Assembly (NCBI GenBank): GCA_030019365.1
Contig: JASEFA010000003.1
Span: 248,001 to 312,000 of the forward strand
Direction of reading: 5' to 3'
Source of the DNA: Bacillota bacterium
GTDB lineage: Bacteria; Bacillota; Sulfobacillia; JACIYH01
DNA length: 64,000 nucleotides
Below, piece after piece: positions 38,055 through 45,609 of the stretch (position 1 is its first letter; every line of letters begins with the position of its first letter). The translations under genes were made by a program, and so were the position numbers. The notes under the pieces were generated by a model. The model was given only the letters and a program-made list of their open reading frames with translations. It was not told where the DNA came from and searched no databases.

Positions 38055-38428
38055 TCCAGCACCTCCCAGCCGCTGATCTGCACCGTCGCACGCCTGCCAG
38101 AGCGGACAGAGTCGGGGGTCGCCTTCGTGCCACCAGGGGTACGGCCAGAAACCGTGAAACCGACCGACCGGTCGGCCTCACCACTCGCTCCTGGGAATCC
38201 ATGGGTGACCGCGCTCGGATTCCCCGTCATCGCTACCGGTGCTCAGACCCCACCCCTGTCTGTCTAGGAAAGACTACCCAGTGGTCGCTTTCGACATGCG
38301 CCGGGAAACTCCTTCTCCCTTGCGGAGACGGGAGCCGGGTCGTCCCCGCGTGAAGCAAGCAGCATCCGCGCCCTGCGCATTCAACCGGAGCGGCCGAACA
38401 GGCGACCGGCGGGAGGCACAGTGAGGAG
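38055..38428. other. Intergenic region upstream of the actin-like gene
   Basis: No convincing coding frame. It holds the 12-bp palindrome at 38164-38175 and otherwise GC-rich unique sequence. It presumably carries the promoter of the actin-like/bactofilin pair, but I cannot place clear -35/-10 boxes. Confidence 0.4.
38164..38175. promoter_or_regulatory. Perfect palindrome, operator-like
   Basis: CCGACCGGTCGG is a perfect 12-bp palindrome, 110 bp before the actin-like ATG. ACCGACCGGT-type palindromes are common TetR-family operators. No TetR gene is in the window, so the link is only suggestive. Confidence 0.35.
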
Positions 38429-38866
38429 TCAGGTGGGGGAGGCGGTATCTTCCTGCGGTGCTGGTTCGGCTCGGGAGCGCTGGGCGGCGTAGTTGATGCG
38501 CAGGTCCGCGAGCAGCGACTGCAGGCGCCGGAAGCCGGCGGGGTCGATGTGCGAGGCCAGCAGGTCGGTCAGGGCGGCGACGGCATCGATGGCCAGGCGG
38601 GCGTCCTCGAAATCGCGCGTGATCTTGCCGGTCGCCGGGTTGGCCACCAGGCCCATGCGCTCCCAGGCTTTCTCCGCCAGGCCGGCGATGGTCCACTGGA
38701 TCATGTCGCCCGCCGACAGTGAGGCGATGTAACCGACCGCCTTCTGGGCCTCTTCGGCCAGGCGGGAAGCCGTCTCGGGGTCGGGAGGCGTGGTCTCCGG
38801 GTCGGGGGGTGCCGTCTCGGGGGCACCCGCCGCGTCGGCGGCATCACGATCGTCCGTGTCCGTCAT
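38429..38866 (-). CDS. DUF1844 domain protein
   Basis: A 145-residue protein. The N-terminal 35 residues are acidic and low-complexity with repeated PPDPET. The rest matches the DUF1844 pattern: a helix ending AWERMGLVANPATGKI, then DFEDARLAIDAVAALTDLL and LRRLQSLLADLRINYA. Members are small, widespread and of unknown function. The start has GGAGGG upstream. The start region is duplicated 28 bp away. Confidence 0.75.
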   Translation of the reverse strand: MTDTDDRDAADAAGAPETAPPDPETTPPDPETASRLAEEAQKAVGYIASLSAGDMIQWTIAGLAEKAWERMGLVANPATGKITRDFEDARLAIDAVAALTDLLASHIDPAGFRRLQSLLADLRINYAAQRSRAEPAPQEDTASPT

Positions 38867-38900
38867 GCCTGCATCCCTCCTCCGTGTCGGTCATGCCTGC
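38855..38900 (-). repeat. 28-bp-period duplication of the DUF1844 gene start
   Basis: On the minus strand GCAGGCATGACGGACACG (38872-38855) is repeated as GCAGGCATGACCGACACG (38900-38883). Both copies hold an ATG followed by Thr-Asp-Thr codons. The second would give a short alternative reading frame. Confidence 0.7.
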
Positions 38901-39250
38901 CAACCGTCTCTGGGCGCACCATAAGCGGCTGTCCCACCCAGAGAATACATCATCCCCAGAGGGGTGGGCAACGCTGGCCCGGAGGTGGACTTCGGCGGTT
39001 CCTTCCCTGCATGTGGTATTATGATCACCTCGGGATCTGCCTGGGCTGGCCTGCCCCTGCTGACGTGTGCGGAGCGGGAAGCAGCAAGGAATGACGGCGT
39101 ATGCATCTTCCCAGCACGAGGTGTGCTTGACGATACCGGGGAACAGGGAAGCCGAACCTGCGGAGGGAGGAAATCCCCGGTCAGGCAGGTACTGCCGGGC
39201 CGGGTGGCGAAAAACGTGCATACGGATTAACCCGACGGGGGCGGGCGGGT
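38867..39250. other. Intergenic region before the STAND regulator
   Basis: About 380 bp without a convincing gene. A TATTAT box lies at 39019-39024 without a good -35. CGTATGCA (39098-39105) and TGCATACG (39217-39224) form an inverted pair 112 bp apart; TGCATACG also occurs in the liv upstream region (8181-8188). No known riboswitch core is recognised. Confidence 0.35.
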
Positions 39251-42200
39251 TTGTCGGAGATCCTGTTACCGAGGTTGCAGGTGCCGGTGCCGCCGGCTGT
39301 GTACCGTCGGCCGCGCCTGGAGGCGCGGTTGACAGAGGCTCTTGCCCGCAGGGTGCTGGCGGTACGGGCGGGTCCGGGGTACGGCAAGACCACGCTGTTG
39401 GCAGACTTCGCAAACCGGTCCGGTCTCCCCGTGGTCTGGTTGCAGGTGGATGAACGGGATGGGGACCCGGGCCATCTGGCCCGGTACCTCTTGGAGGGGC
39501 TGGACCGCCTGGCCGCCGGAGAAGCTTCCGGCCGGGTTGCGCCGGGCGAGGACGGGCAGGCAGGGATTCCGCCCCGTGCCGGCGACGTCAGCAGCGAGGG
39601 CCTGCTGGCGCGGTTGCTGGATGCCCTGGTGCGGGCAGCCTCGGCGCAGGCGCGTGGCCCCCTGGTGATCGTCCTCAATGACCTGGATGTGGTCGGAGAA
39701 GCGCCCGAGACCGCCGGCCTCCTGTCGTCTCTGGTGGAATACCTGCCGGGCGGGACGGGCCTGTGGCTTACCTGCCGGACCATGCCGGCGCTTCCCCTGC
39801 CCCGCTGGAAGGCAAGGCGCCTGGCAACGGAGCTGGGAGAGGAGGATCTGGCCCTCTCACCCGAGGAGATTCGGGACTTCTGCCGGGAGATCCTGAATCT
39901 GGAGCTGGACGAGGCTGCCGCCAGGTTGGTGCACCGCGCCACGTTCGGCTGGGTGACGGGCCTGGTGCTGTTCGTGGAGTCCCTGCCCTCACCAAGAGCT
40001 GCGTCCCGGCCGACGCGCCGGGAGGCTGACCTGGTCCGGGCAGCGCGCCACCTCCTGCAGGTTCTGGGTGCGCGTCCCGGTGGTGCTCCTTCCGGAGAGC
40101 CGGGGCCCTCTGACGCGCGTGGGGCGCTGGCGGCCCTTTACCAGTACCTGGCGTCGGAGATCCTGCAGCGGTTGCGGCCGGAGTTGCAGCGGTTCCTGAT
40201 GCAGAGCGCGGTACTCCCCTTCCTGAGCGTGGACGGCTGTGCCTTCCTCAGCAAGGCTGTCGGATCCGCTGCCGGAGAGAAGCCCGTTCGACCAGGAGAG
40301 GCTGGCCCGGGGCATACCGAACCCTGGGAGGATGCGGCCGCGCTCCTGGAGGAGGCGGTGGAGAGGGTGCCCATGGTGTTTCCCCTGGGCGAGGGGCGGT
40401 ACACGTACCATCCCATGTTGCGGGTCTTCCTGGTAGACAAGCTCCGGGAGGTAGCGGGGAACCGGCGTTTCCAGATGCTGCAGCGGCGGGCGGGAGACTA
40501 TCTTGCCTCCCGCGGATGGCGCGAGGAGGCCCTTGATTGCTATGTGCAGGGCCGGGCGTGGAGCCGCGTGGCCCGGGTGCTCAGGGAACATGGCCGGACG
40601 TTCGTACGCAGTGGCTCCCTGCACGCCCTGGAAAGCTGGCTGGCACCTCTCCCTCCTGAGGTCCTGGGCCGCGAGCCCGAACTGCTTAACGTGCTGGCTG
40701 CCGTCCGGAGTGCGCAGGGGAAGGGTGATGCGGCCCTCGCGCTGTGGGAGAAGGCGGTAAGACTGAGCGAGGAGGCACTGGCCGGCACCGGGCAGGCAAC
40801 CGTAGGGGTCGAGGTGGCCCCGGGCGGCTCCGGGGAGGCAGCGGCCGGTTCGACGGGAGCCGCATGGCGCCCAAAGTACCCGCGAGCGAGGCTGCCCTCT
40901 CTCCTCGTGGATTGCCGCACCCAGATGGCGGATGTCTTCACCGACCGTGGGCAGGCAGAGCGGGCCCGTGACACCCTGGCGCCCCTGATAGAGCAGACGG
41001 ACGACGAAGTACCGGCGGATGCCCGCGCCAGGGTGTACCATTCCCTGGCGCGTGCCACCTGGATGAGCCTGGACTGGAATCGCACCCGGGTCCTGGTTGA
41101 GCAGGCTATGGAGCATTACGGGCGGGCCGGCGACCACCGGGGGCAGGCGGCCATGCTCAACGTCCTCGGGGCGACTGTTCACGAACCTCGGGGTGACCTG
41201 GAAAGGGCCCTGAGCGCGTACAGGCGGGCGCTGGAACTGGTTGAGGGAGAGCTGGCGTCTCCCCAGATGCTGCTGTACCGGGTCAACCGCGACCACATCC
41301 TGGCCGAGCTGGGCCTGACCGCGGAGGCCACGGCCGGGCTCGAGGAGACCGTGTCACTGGCGCGGCAGTGGGGCCTCGACAAGGTGCTGACCCTGGCCAC
41401 CCTGTTCCTGGGGGAGGCCTACCTGGACGCGGGGCGGGTGGCCGATGCCCTTGCCACCCTCGAGCGGGCGCTGGAGATGGCGGCCGAGTCGGGCGACAAG
41501 CTGCGGGTGGCGGGTGCGCAGTACGGTCTGGCCAACGTGCACCGGGCCCGGGGCGAGCCCGACCGGGCCCTTGAGGCTGCGCAGGAAGACCTCCGTTTGG
41601 TCCGAGAGATCGGCAACCCCTACTTCCTGGCTCAGTCTCTGACCAATCTGGCCTTTCTCCACCTGGACCGGGGCGAGGCGGCAGCCATCGCGTACCTGGA
41701 AGAAGCCGAGTGCTCACTCGCGCAGCACCCCAACGCCTGGGAGCAGGTGCGGGTTCACCTGGGGCTGGCCCTGGCCCATCGTGAGGATGACCCGTCCCGC
41801 AGCCGGCATCATCTGCAGCGGTGCCTGGAGATGTGTGAGGGGCGCAACTACACCATGATCTTCCGGCGGGAGCGGGACCTGTGTGCGCCGCTGCTGGCCG
41901 ATGCGTACCGCGACGGGGTCTGCCCCGCCACCGTATCGCGCATCCTGGCGGAACTCGGGGTGGGGATCCCTGAGTTGGGGTCGAGGGAGCCTGAGGCGCA
42001 TGAAGCAGCGGCCGGCGGCGGCTTCGGGCCGGTGCCCACCCGCGCAACTCCTGCGGCACTGCCGGTCCTCGGGGCTGGTGCCGGGGAGGCGCCCTGTCTG
42101 GCGGGCGTCGCGGTGCAGTGCCTGGGGTCCCTGCGCGTCTGGGTGAACGGTGAGGAGGTAGCGAGGTCCGCCTGGGGCAAGGCCAAGGCCCTCCGGCTTT

Positions 42201-42967
42201 TCAAGTACCTGCTGGCCCACCGCAGGCGGTGGGTAGCCCTGGAGGACGTCCTGGACGCCCTCTGGCCGGAGATGGAGGCCGACGCGGCAGCGGCCAACTT
42301 CCGGGTGCTCCTCCACCATGCGCGACGGGCCCTGTCGGGGACCGCGCCGCCGGCGGCGCGCCGGGCGTGCACGGTTGCGGCGACGCCGCTTTCTCCGGGG
42401 GAGCGAGGGTCGGCTGCAGGGCGTGCTGCGGAGCCGGCGGCGGTACTCCTGTACGCGTCCGGGCGTTGCCGGGTCGACTGGCGGGCGCTGGCCTGGGTGG
42501 ATGCGGACGAGTTCGCCCGTTGCGTAGAACAGGGGCGCGGCCTGGCACGGGAAGGGCGGGCGGAGGACGCGACCGCTCACTTTGCCCGGGCGGTCGACCT
42601 CTACCGGGGGGACTTCCTGGGGGAGGAGCCGCACGAGGAGTGGGCCGAGGCAGAACGGGAGATGTTGCGGGGGCTGGCCCTGGAGGCGCTGGAGTGGCTT
42701 TCCCGGCACGCTGCTGGCGGGGGCGATCACGGCCGGGCCGTCGCCCTGCTCCGGCGCGCCCTGGCCCTCGATCCTTACCGCGAGGATCTGCACCGTTTGC
42801 TGATGATTGAGCTGGTGGAAAGCGGTCGCCGGGCAGAGGCCCTGCAGCAGTACCGGCGCTGCGAAGAGATCCTGGCCCGGGAGCTGGATGCCGCCCCGGC
42901 GCCGGAGACGACTGAGCTTTACCGGCACCTGCTACGGGGCGCCGCGCGGCCGGCGGCCCTCGCCTGA
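39251..42967 (+). CDS. STAND ATPase / TPR / SARP-type transcriptional regulator
   Basis: A 1238-residue cytoplasmic regulator combining MalT-like and SARP-like parts. Residues about 1-290 are a STAND NTPase with Walker A GPGYGKTT (39-46) and a Walker-B-like VIVLNDLD. Residues about 400-870 are helical repeats of the TPR type (RRALELVEGE, ALATLERALEMAAESG, ARGEPDRALEAAQEDL). After a low-complexity linker, residues about 952-1040 form an OmpR-like winged helix (CLGSLRVWVNGEEV, LFKYLLAHRRRWVALEDVLDALWP), and about 1085-1232 the bacterial transcriptional activator domain (VDLYRGDFLGEEP, ALLRRALALDPYREDLHRLLM). Ligand and target are unknown. TTG start with a G-rich ribosome site. Confidence 0.88.
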   Translation: MSEILLPRLQVPVPPAVYRRPRLEARLTEALARRVLAVRAGPGYGKTTLLADFANRSGLPVVWLQVDERDGDPGHLARYLLEGLDRLAAGEASGRVAPGEDGQAGIPPRAGDVSSEGLLARLLDALVRAASAQARGPLVIVLNDLDVVGEAPETAGLLSSLVEYLPGGTGLWLTCRTMPALPLPRWKARRLATELGEEDLALSPEEIRDFCREILNLELDEAAARLVHRATFGWVTGLVLFVESLPSPRAASRPTRREADLVRAARHLLQVLGARPGGAPSGEPGPSDARGALAALYQYLASEILQRLRPELQRFLMQSAVLPFLSVDGCAFLSKAVGSAAGEKPVRPGEAGPGHTEPWEDAAALLEEAVERVPMVFPLGEGRYTYHPMLRVFLVDKLREVAGNRRFQMLQRRAGDYLASRGWREEALDCYVQGRAWSRVARVLREHGRTFVRSGSLHALESWLAPLPPEVLGREPELLNVLAAVRSAQGKGDAALALWEKAVRLSEEALAGTGQATVGVEVAPGGSGEAAAGSTGAAWRPKYPRARLPSLLVDCRTQMADVFTDRGQAERARDTLAPLIEQTDDEVPADARARVYHSLARATWMSLDWNRTRVLVEQAMEHYGRAGDHRGQAAMLNVLGATVHEPRGDLERALSAYRRALELVEGELASPQMLLYRVNRDHILAELGLTAEATAGLEETVSLARQWGLDKVLTLATLFLGEAYLDAGRVADALATLERALEMAAESGDKLRVAGAQYGLANVHRARGEPDRALEAAQEDLRLVREIGNPYFLAQSLTNLAFLHLDRGEAAAIAYLEEAECSLAQHPNAWEQVRVHLGLALAHREDDPSRSRHHLQRCLEMCEGRNYTMIFRRERDLCAPLLADAYRDGVCPATVSRILAELGVGIPELGSREPEAHEAAAGGGFGPVPTRATPAALPVLGAGAGEAPCLAGVAVQCLGSLRVWVNGEEVARSAWGKAKALRLFKYLLAHRRRWVALEDVLDALWPEMEADAAAANFRVLLHHARRALSGTAPPAARRACTVAATPLSPGERGSAAGRAAEPAAVLLYASGRCRVDWRALAWVDADEFARCVEQGRGLAREGRAEDATAHFARAVDLYRGDFLGEEPHEEWAEAEREMLRGLALEALEWLSRHAAGGGDHGRAVALLRRALALDPYREDLHRLLMIELVESGRRAEALQQYRRCEEILARELDAAPAPETTELYRHLLRGAARPAALA

Positions 42968-43030
42968 CCGCACTCGCGGTTCTCGCCGCCTGCGCACCCT
43001 GCAGCAGGAATACTTCCGTTTGGGTAACAT

Positions 43031-43144
43031 ATGGTTAACGCTCTGCTGCTATGCTTGGTGGGGGTGGCGGCGGGGGGTTGCTGGTTGGTAGCCCGCCCCC
43101 AGGGGCCCCTCGCCCTACCCACTTACATTGACCACTCCGCCTGA
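43031..43144 (+). CDS. Possible 37-residue hydrophobic peptide
   Basis: An open frame from ATG 43031 encodes MVNALLLCLVGVAAGGCWLV and a short polar end. It would be one membrane helix with two Cys. The ribosome site is weak (GGGTAAC), and its first codons coincide with a direct repeat that recurs at 45190, so it may be chance. Confidence 0.2.
   Translation: MVNALLLCLVGVAAGGCWLVARPQGPLALPTYIDHSA
43034..43064 (+). repeat. Left copy of a direct repeat flanking the AlbA_2 gene
   Basis: GTTAACGC-N8-TATGCTTGGTGGGGG, 31 bp. The same two blocks with the same spacing occur at 45190-45220, 2,156 bp away, on the other side of the AlbA_2 gene. The spacer between the blocks differs. Confidence 0.6.
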
Positions 43145-43343
43145 CGGCCTATCCCTGGCGGGTGACGCACAGGCGGGCGCAAGATCAGGCTCGGGAGAGC
43201 ACGACCCTGGGACATATGGGCTTCTCGGTCAAGGAGGACCGGTGGATCGGGCCGCGAACCGGCCGTCGGGCACAGGAGCGCGTTTTCGCCCGAATTGATT
43301 GGTGCGATGACGGGTTTAAGCAGGGGAATATCGCGTTATGCCA

Positions 43344-43373
43344 TTGCATTCCAGCCTGATTTACCCCTATAAT
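43344..43373 (+). promoter_or_regulatory. Sigma-A type promoter of the AlbA_2 gene
   Basis: TTGCAT (43344-43349), an 18 bp spacer and a perfect TATAAT (43368-43373), 38 bp before the GTG start. Confidence 0.7.
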
Positions 43374-43411
43374 CGTTGTTTAGAGGGGGTTCCGCGAGAG
43401 GGTGAACCGCT

Positions 43412-45061
43412 GTGGATGAGGTGACCTTGCGTAGCCTGGTGGCTAGAGGCGAGGGGGAACAGCTCGAGTTCAAGCGGGGGACGGCGGAGTTCTCGGACCT
43501 GGCGGAAGCGGTGGTGTGCCTGGCCAACCACCGGGGAGGATGGGTGCTCCTGGGGGTGGATGACAGAGGCCGCATAACGGGTTGCGACCACGACGTGGGC
43601 CTGCTCAAGCGGGCGATTTTCGACAGCACCCAGCCCCCCCTTACCGTGGATGTCGAGGAGGCGGAAGTTTCCGAAGGCCGGGTCCTCTGCATCCGGGTGC
43701 CCGAGACTCCCTGGGTGGTGGCGACGGCCCGGGGGCGGTACCTGCGCCGGTCGGGGACGGATTGCCTGCCGGTGCCGCCCACCGCCCTGTTGGAACTGAT
43801 GGTCTCCAGGGGGCAGGTGGACCTGTCCAGGTTAGTGGTGCGAGGTGCGTGCCTCCACGACCTGGATCCGGCCCAACTGGGTTCCCTCAGGGAATTGCTG
43901 CGCCTCAGAGGGCGGGCTCCGGACCTGGTGGCTCTGCGAGAGATGGACCTCATGGTGACACTGGGACTGGTCGAGCAGGCCGGGGATGAAGCCCGTCCCA
44001 CCGTCACCGGCATGGTGGCGCTCGGGTATCCCGCCGCCTTGACACGGTTTGTGACCCAGTGGGAGATCAAATACCTGCATTTTGATGCGTCGGGAAGGCC
44101 GGAGACGAGAGAAGAGATCCGGCTTCCCCTGGTGCTTGCTCTGCGCCGCCTGGAGGAATTGGTCGAACTGCGCAACAGCAGGGTTGCGGTGCCGGTGGGC
44201 ATGGCCCGGGTGGAGATCGCCGAGTTCCCGCCTGAGGTGTACCGCGAGGCGGTGCTCAACGCGCTGTGTCACCGCGACCTGAGCCGGGTGGAACCCATCT
44301 ACGTGTATCATCACCCCGATCGTCTGACCGTGAGCAGTCCCGGAGGCCTGCCCGGAGATATCACCCCCGACAACATCATCCGGCACCGCGCCTACCATCG
44401 CAATCCCACCCTGGCCCTGCTGGTGGAACGCCTGGGGTACGTGGAGCGGGCGGGCATCGGTGTGGACATGATGTTCCGCGTGTGCCTGGAACAGGGCAAG
44501 GAGCCGCCGGAGATACGTGCCACTCCCGATTCGGTGGAGGTTATTCTGCGCAACGGCAAGGTCGCCGCGTCCTTTGTGAGGTTCGTGCAGCGCCGGGTTG
44601 AGCAGGGGAAGTTGCTTTCTCTGGACGAACTGCTTGTACTCAACCATTTCCGCCGTCATCCTGAGATAGACCGGGCGGGAGCCGCCCGTGTGTGCCAGTG
44701 TTCTGATCGCGAGGCCGCCGACATCCTGGACGGCATGGTGAACCGGGGCCTGCTGGTGCGGCTGGGCCGCACGAGGGGAAGCACGTACCGGCTGCATAGT
44801 GCGGTGATCGGGGAACTGGGCGACTGGGCCGCCAAGGCGATGCCTCATCCGCCCTATCCCGACACGGCCGCGCTGCGCCTGGTGGCGGAAAGGGGATTTC
44901 TGACCGCGGGTGATTGCCGCCAGGTTCTTGGGTTGACGCCTGCCCAATCGCGCAGGTTCCTGAAGGCCCTGGTGGAAAAGGGATGGCTCGAGAGGCGTGG
45001 CACCGGGAGGGGAGCCCGGTACGTAAGAGGGCCGGTTCAGCCCGAACCCCAAGATCAGTGA
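43412..45061 (+). CDS. AlbA_2 (Schlafen-like) domain protein with RecG-C-like ATPase region
   Basis: A 549-residue protein. Residues about 1-115 fit the AlbA_2/Schlafen AAA_4 domain (GEGEQLEFKRGTAEFSDLAE, AVVCLANHRGGWVLLGVDD, GRYLRRSG). Residues about 250-370 resemble the HATPase-like domain seen in 'RecG C-terminal-like' regulators (PPEVYREAVLNALCHRDLS, VSSPGGLPGDITPDNI, RNPTLALLVERLGYVERAGIG). Two winged-helix segments follow (about 395-460 and 490-540). Such proteins are annotated as transcriptional regulators, and related Schlafen-type proteins occur in phage-defence settings; which applies here is unknown. GTG start with its own promoter. Direct repeats flank the gene. Confidence 0.82.
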   Translation: MDEVTLRSLVARGEGEQLEFKRGTAEFSDLAEAVVCLANHRGGWVLLGVDDRGRITGCDHDVGLLKRAIFDSTQPPLTVDVEEAEVSEGRVLCIRVPETPWVVATARGRYLRRSGTDCLPVPPTALLELMVSRGQVDLSRLVVRGACLHDLDPAQLGSLRELLRLRGRAPDLVALREMDLMVTLGLVEQAGDEARPTVTGMVALGYPAALTRFVTQWEIKYLHFDASGRPETREEIRLPLVLALRRLEELVELRNSRVAVPVGMARVEIAEFPPEVYREAVLNALCHRDLSRVEPIYVYHHPDRLTVSSPGGLPGDITPDNIIRHRAYHRNPTLALLVERLGYVERAGIGVDMMFRVCLEQGKEPPEIRATPDSVEVILRNGKVAASFVRFVQRRVEQGKLLSLDELLVLNHFRRHPEIDRAGAARVCQCSDREAADILDGMVNRGLLVRLGRTRGSTYRLHSAVIGELGDWAAKAMPHPPYPDTAALRLVAERGFLTAGDCRQVLGLTPAQSRRFLKALVEKGWLERRGTGRGARYVRGPVQPEPQDQ

Positions 45062-45364
45062 GTGCCGGTCGGCCGCCCTCCGCCCGTGAGGTGTCTCACC
45101 CCCCACCACAGCCCCGCCTGACCCCGTCGCCTTTGCAGAACAGGTAGGGGCGTGGCTTGCTCGTGTGCAGGGCGGGGCGTTAACGCCCCGTTAACGCCCG
45201 TCGGGTATGCTTGGTGGGGGATGGGTCCCCCGTCAGCCGATGACGGAGGAGGATTTACCTTCCTCGTGTGGTATTCTGCAGGTAGGCGACCCCCAGTTTT
45301 ACTGCAACATGCCGCCTACCTGTGGCCACGGGTTCCGGCCTGATGAAGGCCGGGGTGGAATGCC
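45062..45364. other. Intergenic region with GTTAACG palindromes
   Basis: About 300 bp without a recognisable gene. It contains GGGGCGTTAACGCCCC, a perfect 16-bp palindrome (45174-45189), directly followed by a second GTTAACGCCC (45190-45199), which begins the right copy of the direct repeat (45190-45220). Confidence 0.5.
45190..45220 (+). repeat. Right copy of the direct repeat flanking the AlbA_2 gene
   Basis: GTTAACGC-N8-TATGCTTGGTGGGGG, matching 43034-43064 in both blocks and in spacing. Confidence 0.6.
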
Positions 45365-45523
45365 ATGGACGGCGCTTCACTGGAAGTGGCACTGGTGGGG
45401 GTAGCGGCCGGGGTCGCGGTCGCTCTTGCTGTGGTGGCCGTGGTGTGGTTCGCACGTGGCTGGCGTTTCCGGTTGTGGAAGTACCGCGTCCGGCGCTGGT
45501 TCGGTCGGCGTTACGGCACCTGA
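45365..45523 (+). CDS. Small single-pass membrane protein, 52 residues
   Basis: ATG 45365 opens a 52-codon frame: a short acidic N-terminus (MDGASLE), one strongly hydrophobic segment of Val/Ala/Leu (about residues 8-30), then a highly basic aromatic tail (ARGWRFRLWKYRVRRWFGRR). GGGGTGGA lies about eight bases upstream. The charge layout predicts the tail inside the cell. It precedes the SLH-protein gene by 86 bp on the same strand. No family recognised. Confidence 0.6.
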   Translation: MDGASLEVALVGVAAGVAVALAVVAVVWFARGWRFRLWKYRVRRWFGRRYGT

Positions 45524-45609
45524 TCGGAGTCGCCCCCCGTTCGCCGGTCCTGCGAGCGCGGGGTTACTTACCACACAAGAGAATACACACGGAAAGGAGG
45601 TGAAAACGG

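Noticed and set aside
39030-39240. c-di-AMP or cobalamin riboswitch before the STAND regulator
   Set aside because: GCCGAACCTGCGGAGG and AACAGGGAAG look superficially alike, but the other conserved blocks of either class are missing.
43031-45404. GTTAAC...TATGCT as shared promoters
   Set aside because: The blocks are separated by only 10 bp, too short for -35/-10 boxes.
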